From positions 1 through 23,573 of the IMG/VR virus record IMGVR_UViG_3300008459_000413: a stretch of DNA of 23,573 nucleotides; one strand, given 5' to 3'. Source of the DNA: a virus. A program made the position numbers and the translations under genes. Under the pieces are notes generated by a model. The model was not told the DNA's origin and searched no databases. It saw only the letters and a program-made list of their open reading frames with translations. Position 1 is the stretch's first letter; each line of letters starts with the position of its first letter. Below are positions 18,154 to 23,573 of the stretch, piece after piece.

Positions 18154-19209
18154 CTAAACTAAACCATCAATTTCCTCACTATCAAATTCTTCAGATTCTT
18201 CAATAGCAAAATCTAAATCATTTTCATCAACTTCTTCAAGTCCACTTTGGATAAACATATTAATCCAATAATCAGCGTACTTATCTTTATAATCTTTCTC
18301 AGCTTCTTTTGAATCTTCTATAAAATCGTGTGGTGTAACAATTACTTTACCGTCTTGATAACCAATACCATTTACGTGATTTTTTAGTATTGATATTTTA
18401 GAACGTGTTCCATAATTAACACTTCTACCATTTTTAGTAGCTTTTAATTTATTTGTTCCAGCATTTTTTTGACTACCAAACAAGAAAATTAAAGTACTAT
18501 TAAGATAAATAGCTTCACCACCTTTCATTTTAATTCTTGGTTGACCCATTGGTGAGTCTGGTAACTCTACCCAAGGTTGGTTAACTATAATTAAAGTATT
18601 TGTATGTGTAGAAGTTTCTTTTCTAGAACCTGTAATTCTACCATTTAAACCCATACCAATTTTATCAGCCAACACTGAAGCGTTATGCATCTTACCACCT
18701 TTACCTTCAAATGTCATTTTACAAGGAATGGAACCAACCGAATCCCAAAGAAAACAAATATCTAATGGTTTCCCATCTTTTTGCCAATTTTCTTTAGCTT
18801 GAGCATCAAGAATTTCATTCATGTAATCAGTAATTTGTTCTATATATTCAAAATCATCTTTAAATATGAAAAAACCATTCCAATCACCAGGACTTTCTTC
18901 TTCACATTCAAAACCCATTAACTGAGCGTGTTTAAAACTCCATTTTTTCTCAGTGATAATGAATATCGGTAGAATGCCATTTCTCTGACACCAAATAGCA
19001 CTCTTAATGAGTGCTGTGGTTTTTCCAGTGTCAGAATGTCCCAAGAATACATTTAAATGTCCAATTGCTGGTCCTGGAACCCCAGTAGCTTGTTGAAACA
19101 CTTTACCTAAATCGATAAACCTATCAGGTTTATATTTTGTTTTTGATGAGAATCTATTGGATATAGAATCCAATGAAAACTCTTTTTTCTGAATTGTTTT
19201 CTTAGACAT
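18154..19209 (-). CDS. uvsX: UvsX/RecA-like recombinase
   Basis: This 351 aa protein forms filaments on ssDNA and performs strand exchange for recombination-dependent replication. Walker A is GHSDTGKTT (57-65), the catalytic Glu is probably E87 (IITEKKW), and Walker B ends at D156 (ICFLWDSVGS). QPWVELPDSPMG (about 214-225) falls where RecA-family DNA-binding loop L1/L2 residues are expected, and KMKGGEAIYLNSTLIF matches the family's post-L2 block. The N-terminus is a basic helix. The C-terminus is strongly acidic (DLDFAIEESEEFDSEEID), as in UvsX/RecA tails that regulate filament growth. It is slightly shorter than T4 UvsX (391 aa). It lies 10 nt after the gp32-like gene and 4 nt before an 83 aa unknown. 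It ends in TAG. Confidence 0.92.
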   Translation of the reverse strand: MSKKTIQKKEFSLDSISNRFSSKTKYKPDRFIDLGKVFQQATGVPGPAIGHLNVFLGHSDTGKTTALIKSAIWCQRNGILPIFIITEKKWSFKHAQLMGFECEEESPGDWNGFFIFKDDFEYIEQITDYMNEILDAQAKENWQKDGKPLDICFLWDSVGSIPCKMTFEGKGGKMHNASVLADKIGMGLNGRITGSRKETSTHTNTLIIVNQPWVELPDSPMGQPRIKMKGGEAIYLNSTLIFLFGSQKNAGTNKLKATKNGRSVNYGTRSKISILKNHVNGIGYQDGKVIVTPHDFIEDSKEAEKDYKDKYADYWINMFIQSGLEEVDENDLDFAIEESEEFDSEEIDGLV

Positions 19210-19219
19210 TTTTTAAATT

Positions 19220-20095
19220 TTAGAATGGATCTTCATCTTCATATTCATCATTAACCTCAACTGTTTTAGTTTTGGTATTTGAAGGGGTTGATTTAAATGA
19301 TGATTCTGTATCAGTATCATCACCTTTAGCAACAAATTTTTCAAGGTTTTTATCCCATGTAGGTGTTTCTCCATCAGCTATTAATTGTACATAATCTAAT
19401 GGTTGTGCTTTATAAATTTCTTTCCATGTTAAATTATCACTCACCCATTCTTTAGCTTGTGATGATTTAGGGTCAGTAAGAACTGATTGATCTTCAGACA
19501 TAATAGAAGTAATTTTTGCATAACCTTTATTATCTTTACCAATAATTAAAGTTAAATCTCTACCTTCTCTTGGGTCTGTTACATCACCTTTTTTAGTAAA
19601 AATGGGGATAATTTTATCTAAAGCACCCTCACCTTTATAGTTATGTGGGAATCTCCAAAATTTAATGCCATCTTTTTCATTAGCTCTATCAATAATTCTA
19701 GCTAAATAAAATTTCTTAGCTGAATATTGTGTTGCTAATTCTTTGTCTGTTTTGTTGCCTGTTTCTTTCCATGATTTAAATAAATCATCAGAAACTTCAC
19801 ATAAAGGACATTGTTCACCATCATTGTGTTTTCTACAATAAATCTTACGCCATTTACCACCCACTTTAACTGAATGCCAATGACCTTCATCAAAAGGGGT
19901 ATCACCTTCTTTAACAAGGGGATGAACTCCTTTTTTAGGAGGCATCAATCTAATAGTAAATTCACCATTATCATGACCCTCTTCAAGTCTTACAGCAAAA
20001 TACTTACTGAAATCTTGTTCGTATGAACCTCCACTTGTACTGTTTCCAGATTTGTTGTTTTCATACTGTTTTGCAATTGCATCGAGTACACTCAT
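19220..20095 (-). CDS. Single-stranded DNA-binding protein, T4 gp32-like
   Basis: This 291 aa protein coats ssDNA at forks and recruits recombination and replication proteins. The zinc site matches T4 gp32 almost exactly: H74-x12-C87-x8-C96-x2-C99, against H64-x12-C77-x9-C87-x2-C90 in T4. The surrounding OB-fold core has aromatic and basic residues (KWRKIYCRKH, KFWRFPHNY). A flexible Thr/Ser-rich segment leads into an acidic tail ending in EYEDEDPF, equivalent to the C-terminal domain that binds UvsX, helicase loader and polymerase partners. The length is near that of T4 gp32 (301 aa). It is the first gene of the replication operon, with its own leader and an upstream terminator. Confidence 0.92.
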   Translation of the reverse strand: MSVLDAIAKQYENNKSGNSTSGGSYEQDFSKYFAVRLEEGHDNGEFTIRLMPPKKGVHPLVKEGDTPFDEGHWHSVKVGGKWRKIYCRKHNDGEQCPLCEVSDDLFKSWKETGNKTDKELATQYSAKKFYLARIIDRANEKDGIKFWRFPHNYKGEGALDKIIPIFTKKGDVTDPREGRDLTLIIGKDNKGYAKITSIMSEDQSVLTDPKSSQAKEWVSDNLTWKEIYKAQPLDYVQLIADGETPTWDKNLEKFVAKGDDTDTESSFKSTPSNTKTKTVEVNDEYEDEDPF

Positions 20096-20138
20096 AACTA
20101 CTTTTTTTTTGTTAATTAATAAATTTGTTATCTTGTTA

Positions 20139-20167
20139 ATTATAATAAAACATTCTTATAAAGTAAA
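20139..20167 (-). promoter_or_regulatory. Candidate promoter for the replication operon
   Basis: On the minus strand, TTTACT (20162-20167) and TATAAT (20139-20144) are 17 nt apart, a sigma70-like arrangement. It lies between the terminator at 20169-20195 and the gp32-like start, with a 43-nt leader. No TAnnTTTG box is seen here, so this promoter may be of a different class from the one before gp25. The high AT content makes chance matches likely. Confidence 0.35.
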
Positions 20168-20168
20168 C

Positions 20169-20195
20169 AAAAAAGAGGTCTTTTGGACCTCCTTT
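20169..20195 (-). terminator. Hairpin terminator after the acidic-protein gene
   Basis: The stem GAGGTC / GACCTC (20175-20180 with 20186-20191) has a 5-nt loop. On the minus strand it is followed by a run of six T (plus-strand AAAAAA at 20169-20174). A further A/T stretch can pair past one bulged base. It lies 7 nt after the acidic-protein stop and before the gp32-like promoter region, so it separates the two transcription units. Confidence 0.8.
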
Positions 20196-20202
20196 TATTT
20201 AT

Positions 20203-21006
20203 TTACTTTTTAAAATTTTTAAGAACTTTTTTTTTAGTTTTAGATTCTGGTACAAAAGATTTTTTAATATCAACGTCATTAAAATCGTCAACATCTTCAG
20301 GTGTTATTTTATATTCAACTTCTCTACCATCGACATTGCTTTCACCACCACTAATATCGTAATGTTTGTTTTGTGCCGCCTTTTCAACCCAAAAATCACT
20401 AAGGTTAATATTAAATGGGTAACTATCTAAAGAACGTAATTCTAATTTTTCTTCGGGAGTTTTAATATCTTGTTCTAATTTATTAATTTTTGTAGCTATA
20501 GAATCCATTTTAGTTAATTGTGATTCTAGATTTGAAAGTTTATCTGTTAAAGCCTTTAAATAAGACATATTTTCTTGTCCTACAGATACAGCTTGTTGAG
20601 CCATTTCTTTAGCTTCATCAGATTTAGATACTATTGAAGTTACATCTATTTCTTCGACATCTTCATCATCAGTACTTTCTAAATCATCTACAGCACTAAA
20701 TTCATCAGTGGTACCAAACTCATCTTCAGTTTCTTCAGTTTCACCAGCATCAGTTGGAGTTTCCTCCCCTTGAGCAGGTACGTTATCTTCTGGATTACCT
20801 TCATCACCAAAGTCAAAATCAGTGTTTTCTTCTTCATTATCACCACCTTCTTCTTCTTCACCAGGTTCAGCTTCATTCAAGGACATATAATCTCTATATC
20901 CTGGAGCTTCTCTCCTCATTTTAGCCTCATTAATATTACCCTTAGAAGGGTCATAACCGATTAGGGATTTAAATCTGTTTAAATCTTCTTTTATAGTATT
21001 AGCCAT
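20203..21006 (-). CDS. Highly acidic coiled-coil protein, possible prohead core/scaffold, 267 aa
   Basis: I choose ATG 21006 (MANTIKEDLN) in GATAAAATG, one base after the stop of the 60 aa gene. An in-frame GTG at 21024 is less likely. Layout: a short basic/helical N-terminus (1-40), a strongly acidic low-complexity segment (45-123, rich in E/D with T and G), a helical heptad-like stretch (about 126-185; YLKALTDKLSNLESQLTKM), a conserved-looking block RSLDSYPFNINLSDFW (191-206), and a basic tail (KTKKKVLKNFKK). INE-A (25-28) and LNE-A (43-46) match the (I/L)-x-E|A cleavage pattern of T4-type prohead proteases. This architecture fits a prohead core or scaffolding protein, but a DNA-mimic or other assembly factor cannot be excluded. 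No catalytic motif is seen. Confidence 0.6.
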   Translation of the reverse strand: MANTIKEDLNRFKSLIGYDPSKGNINEAKMRREAPGYRDYMSLNEAEPGEEEEGGDNEEENTDFDFGDEGNPEDNVPAQGEETPTDAGETEETEDEFGTTDEFSAVDDLESTDDEDVEEIDVTSIVSKSDEAKEMAQQAVSVGQENMSYLKALTDKLSNLESQLTKMDSIATKINKLEQDIKTPEEKLELRSLDSYPFNINLSDFWVEKAAQNKHYDISGGESNVDGREVEYKITPEDVDDFNDVDIKKSFVPESKTKKKVLKNFKK

Positions 21007-21007
21007 T

Positions 21008-21190
21008 TTATCTAGTATATTCACTTAAAAGTTGACGACCATCGTTAGTGATGATTTTCTTATGTTCTCTTTGAACTAAATCTTGTGGATCTTTAATAAT
21101 ACATTCTTCTCCTTCACAAGATTTATTGTCTTTTAAAAAATTATTTAACTTTTCTTTAAGTTCTTTTTCTTTTTTATTATTATCTTCCAT
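21008..21190 (-). CDS. Small charged protein, 60 aa, unknown
   Basis: It starts at ATG 21190 after an A/T-rich leader and ends one base before the acidic-protein start. The N-terminal half is a lysine/glutamate helix (KKEKELKEKLNNFLKD). A middle C-x4-C pair (SCEGEECII) follows, then REHKKIITNDGRQLLSEY. The C-terminal 'DGRQLL' phrase is of a kind I associate with small conserved T4-like phage proteins, but I cannot assign a role. Coupling to the following acidic protein suggests a shared assembly function. Confidence 0.6.
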   Translation of the reverse strand: MEDNNKKEKELKEKLNNFLKDNKSCEGEECIIKDPQDLVQREHKKIITNDGRQLLSEYTR

Positions 21191-21216
21191 GACTGTCTTT
21201 TTTTATAAATATCTTA

Positions 21217-21621
21217 TTATTCTATAATTTTCTTTTTTAGATTTAAAATATCTAATTCATTATTTTTAATTAATATTATAACATTCTCATATTTACTCCA
21301 ATCCAATTCATAATCAGAATATTTTACATTACCGAAATCTAAATTGAAATCTTTCTCTATTAATTTATTTAAAGCATTTATCGTAAAAAAAGTACTACCT
21401 TTTTTATGTATCTGTACTGTTTTGGGTAATTCTTTTTTTATATCTATTTTTTGATCTAATTCTAGATATATTTTATATGTTAATAATAAATCTTCTGTAT
21501 CTGTTTCAAACATAAAAACAGATTTCTTTTTTACACCAAAAGTTTTGTATATTTTGTAAAGAAATTTATCTAAATAAGATGGACTAACAAATGTCGCTAC
21601 TAATATTATTTTTTTTTGCAT
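21217..21621 (-). CDS. Unknown phage protein, 134 aa
   Basis: It starts at ATG 21621, 38 nt inside the end of the 188 aa gene, and just before an A9 run. The N-terminus is a hydrophobic strand (KKIILVATFV) followed by helix. The C-terminal half has GSTFFTINALNKLIEKDF and DWSKYENVIILIKNNELDIL. The pattern 'T(F/Y)(F/Y)TINALN..I' with a later 'W..Y.n.iil' looks familiar from small T4-like phage proteins of unknown function. There is no signal peptide or convincing membrane helix. The role is unknown. Confidence 0.6.
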   Translation of the reverse strand: MQKKIILVATFVSPSYLDKFLYKIYKTFGVKKKSVFMFETDTEDLLLTYKIYLELDQKIDIKKELPKTVQIHKKGSTFFTINALNKLIEKDFNLDFGNVKYSDYELDWSKYENVIILIKNNELDILNLKKKIIE

Positions 21622-22150
21622 TTAAATAGGGGATGTATTTTATATCAATGTCACCAATAATTTTAGGTATTTCATTGTATTCTTTCATTGTTATTAGTTG
21701 TTTAATTTCATCTATTATATCCCAAGACATAAAAGATAAAAGACTTAAATCTATGTGGTTTATTATATTACCACAATAAATGTAAAGTCTATTTGAATAT
21801 AAATATCCGTCACAACCAGTAACGTTCCCTTTAACAAAATTTAAATAATCCCATCTAGTCTCAAATTCTAATGGGTTTAAATTATTTATCTTAATATTTG
21901 TAATAATTTCATTTAAAGCTTCATGTAGAAAAGAATTTATATGCTCTTCAAATACTTTTCTTTTTTCATTAGGTGAAAAAGTCCAATATAAATTTTCTTT
22001 AATTTTATGATTTAATATTGAACCTCCTTTATTTTTAGCTAAATCCCAACCAACAATAATTTCAATAATACCATCATCAAATGACATCACCTCTGTCATA
22101 TATGGTTTTACCAATTCAATATCATTTGTAGTTATTTTAACTAATTTCAT
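21584..22150 (-). CDS. Unknown phage protein, 188 aa
   Basis: It starts at ATG 22150 and overlaps the next gene by 38 nt. The protein appears globular alpha/beta: an acidic N-terminal part (SFDDGIIEIIVGWDLAKNKGG), a helical middle (EEHINSFLHEALNEIIT), a Cys/Tyr-containing strand region (GCDGYLYSNRLYIYCGN), and a helical C-terminal part. It has three cysteines and no recognised metal motif, signal peptide or membrane segment. No family is recognised. It is the first gene after the decayed stretch at 22190-22361 and probably begins a new transcript. Confidence 0.58.
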   Translation of the reverse strand: MKLVKITTNDIELVKPYMTEVMSFDDGIIEIIVGWDLAKNKGGSILNHKIKENLYWTFSPNEKRKVFEEHINSFLHEALNEIITNIKINNLNPLEFETRWDYLNFVKGNVTGCDGYLYSNRLYIYCGNIINHIDLSLLSFMSWDIIDEIKQLITMKEYNEIPKIIGDIDIKYIPYLNAKKNNISSDIC

Positions 22151-22154
22151 ATAA

Positions 22155-22162
22155 CAAATATA
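22155..22162 (-). promoter_or_regulatory. TAnnTTTG box immediately before the 188 aa gene
   Basis: The minus strand reads TATATTTG, an exact fit to the Bacteroidota -7 consensus, four nt before ATG 22150. If used, the transcript would be almost leaderless. No -33 TTTG is visible at the usual 19-21 nt, so this is weak support. Confidence 0.28.
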
Positions 22163-22189
22163 AACATTAAAAATAAAATAATCTATATT

Positions 22190-22361
22190 TTACACTTTTG
22201 GTTTATTTTTAACTAAAGATTTTGATGACATAAATGATTCTATGTATTTATGGTAACCACTACCATAGAAAGTTACAGATTATCACATAAAGTATAAGTT
22301 CTTTAGGTATTTGTGCTTAACGAAAATTATTATTACCAGCAGGAATTTTATCAAAATTACC
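22190..22361 (-). pseudogene. Decayed C-terminal coding remnant
   Basis: This is the 211-bp gap between two genes. Reading straight on past the TAG of the upstream gene, the frame gives GNFDKIPAGNNNFR, then TAA (22317-22319), then AQIPKELILYVI. After a change of frame, 25 codons follow (YGSGYHKYIESFMSSKSL...KPKV) that end in TAA at 22190-22192. Both halves read like real protein. The likeliest history is a C-terminal domain, or a separate downstream gene, broken by a stop mutation, a frameshift and probably an internal deletion. I cannot name the domain. The stretch also holds a 7-bp inverted repeat (22249-22267) with no T-run. Confidence 0.45.
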
Positions 22362-23573
22362 CTAAATATTATTACTAATAGTAGGTTCTATCGGTTGTTG
22401 TACTGTTGGTTGTGTTGATATTTCAGTTAAAGCTATGTCTAATAAACTTAAAGCTTCTGTAACTACTGGTATAGTAATCCTAGGTTGTCTCATACCAGTA
22501 AATTCAGTTTTAATGTTATGTGGTGTTATTGTATGTTTAACACCCATTATTAAATAAGTACCTCTAAACATTGGTACATTTTCTAATTTAAAGTACATTA
22601 GTGGTTGTATTGCCATATTTCCTAAACCTGAAACTGTACAATTATACGACCTAGTCAAATAAAGATCATACATATTATTACCTTTACCTATTTTATTAGG
22701 GTTAGAACCACTATTAGGATTATTCATAGAATCTATTATTTGTAAAGATTCTTGTGTTTCTTTAAACTCGGTTTGATCTAACTCTATTGAGTTAAAATGA
22801 TTTTGTGCCTCTTGTCCATATCTAACTTTAAAAGCCACAATACCTTCATTGTTTGAACTATATTCTGATGGCCAATCTGAGGTTTGTGATATATCAAAAG
22901 AATCATCATTATAATAAAAACCACCACCATTGTTAACACAAATATTACTTCCACTATTTAAATCAGCTAAACTTCTAGAACTACCACCAATATAAACACA
23001 TACGAAAGTAGGTCCTGGTTCTATATTTTTAACAAAATTTAATGGTCTAAATATATCTTTAACATCTTCTTCACTCATTGATTGAGTAGATAAATTTATA
23101 TTAGCTGGTAAAGGCCAAAAATCAAAATTATTTTTACTTAAAACACCTGTTAAAGATTCGTATAAAGATTGTGTTGGTCCTTGTCCATTTTGTTTATTAG
23201 CTAGATTAGATAAATAAGAAAAATCTATTACAGCCTTTTTACCAACATCCTGATTAGCTCTATTAATAAATTTAAAATGTTCAAATAATAATCTATCATT
23301 ATCTTTACCATAATTATTATAAAAATAACCATTCGTAACTCCATTTGGGGTTTCTGAATTTGAAATCCATTTATCATACAAAGATTTAAATGACCTATAT
23401 AAAGATAATTTAACATCAAAATCGTCCATACCAGATTCTAAAGAATCTAAACCACTATTTTCATTAATAGCAGATTCTTTAACTTTTTCAATATTATCGG
23501 TTATAGCTTGAATAAATCCATCAACATAATAATTTAATTCTTCTTCAGATATGTAAAAATTTTCACCAAAATC
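22362..23573 (-). CDS. Tail hub-like virion structural protein (partial, N-terminus beyond window)
   Basis: The frame is open from the right edge (DFGENFYISEEEL...) and ends at TAG 22362, so at least 403 residues are present and the true start lies outside. An internal Met at 23429 is not the start, since the frame continues upstream with good coding sequence. The C-terminal part contains YNCTVSGLGNMAIQ, MYFKLENVPMFRGTYLIMGVKHTITPHNIKT, then EFTGMRQPR. The pattern 'f.G.Y.i..v.H.i....i.T...g.r' is typical of the last domain of tail hub or late-control-D-type proteins (gp27/gpD-like). It ends with a Pro/Thr/Gln-rich tail (STQPTVQQPIEPTISNNI). A hub or tail-spike adaptor role is inferred. The coding-like sequence after the stop suggests the protein once had a longer C-terminus. 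Confidence 0.55.
   Translation of the reverse strand, partial: DFGENFYISEEELNYYVDGFIQAITDNIEKVKESAINENSGLDSLESGMDDFDVKLSLYRSFKSLYDKWISNSETPNGVTNGYFYNNYGKDNDRLLFEHFKFINRANQDVGKKAVIDFSYLSNLANKQNGQGPTQSLYESLTGVLSKNNFDFWPLPANINLSTQSMSEEDVKDIFRPLNFVKNIEPGPTFVCVYIGGSSRSLADLNSGSNICVNNGGGFYYNDDSFDISQTSDWPSEYSSNNEGIVAFKVRYGQEAQNHFNSIELDQTEFKETQESLQIIDSMNNPNSGSNPNKIGKGNNMYDLYLTRSYNCTVSGLGNMAIQPLMYFKLENVPMFRGTYLIMGVKHTITPHNIKTEFTGMRQPRITIPVVTEALSLLDIALTEISTQPTVQQPIEPTISNNI

Noticed and set aside
21007-21024. GTG start for the acidic protein, six codons upstream
   Set aside because: ATG 21006 sits in the TAAAATG context common to this genome and avoids overlap with the 60 aa gene.
22249-22267. 7-bp inverted repeat as a terminator
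   Set aside because: AT-containing stem with no T-run on either side. It is explained by the coding-like sequence of the remnant.
22362-22364. Programmed stop-codon readthrough or code reassignment at the TAG
   Set aside because: A TAA follows 14 codons later and the second half is in another frame. TAG, TGA and TAA all end other genes normally in the window, so decay is simpler.

Overview
The window looks like about 23.6 kb of a T4-like contractile-tailed phage genome (a myovirus in the class Caudoviricetes). Every supported gene lies on the minus strand, so transcription runs from high to low coordinates. The DNA is very AT-rich. Genes are packed with 1-30 nt gaps or short overlaps. Start codons follow A/T-rich leaders such as TAAAATG, with no Shine-Dalgarno GGAGG. 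Together with a TAnnTTTG-type promoter upstream of the gp25 gene and a C-DP-A-NYNP motif familiar from Bacteroidota surface proteins, this suggests a Bacteroidota host (inference). No tRNA, CRISPR array, insertion sequence, integrase or attachment site was seen.

In transcription order (right to left): (a) 22362-23573 is the C-terminal part of a virion protein that resembles a tail hub. It is followed by about 170 bp of what looks like a decayed coding tail. (b) 20203-22150 holds four genes of unknown role: two overlapping proteins of 188 and 134 aa, a charged 60 aa protein, and a very acidic coiled-coil protein that could be a prohead core or scaffold component. A hairpin terminator closes this block. 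(c) 11618-20095 is a replication, recombination and nucleotide operon: gp32-like ssDNA-binding protein, UvsX/RecA-like recombinase, an 83 aa unknown, a 5'-nuclease of the FEN/T4 RNase H type, a 145 aa unknown, a gp41/DnaB-like helicase, NrdB and NrdA. A strong 10-bp-stem terminator ends it. (d) 1-11515 is a baseplate and tail operon: gp25/gpW, gp6/gpJ, five large or medium structural proteins, and a long gpI/gp7-like protein that runs off the left edge.

The replication module is conventional. gp32 coats single strands, UvsX drives strand exchange, the helicase unwinds, the 5'-nuclease removes primers, and the class Ia ribonucleotide reductase supplies dNTPs. The less familiar part is the baseplate module. 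Between the gpJ-like and gpI-like genes, which are usually close together in P2-like phages, lie five genes (about 6.6 kb). One of these encodes a cysteine-rich protein with EF-hand-like loops and the host-like C-DP-A-NYNP module. Paired cysteines also occur in the C-terminal extension of the gpI-like protein. No clearly new enzymatic or defence system was found. The best leads are the cysteine/calcium-motif baseplate proteins, the decayed module at 22190-22361, and the possible prohead-protease sites in the acidic protein.
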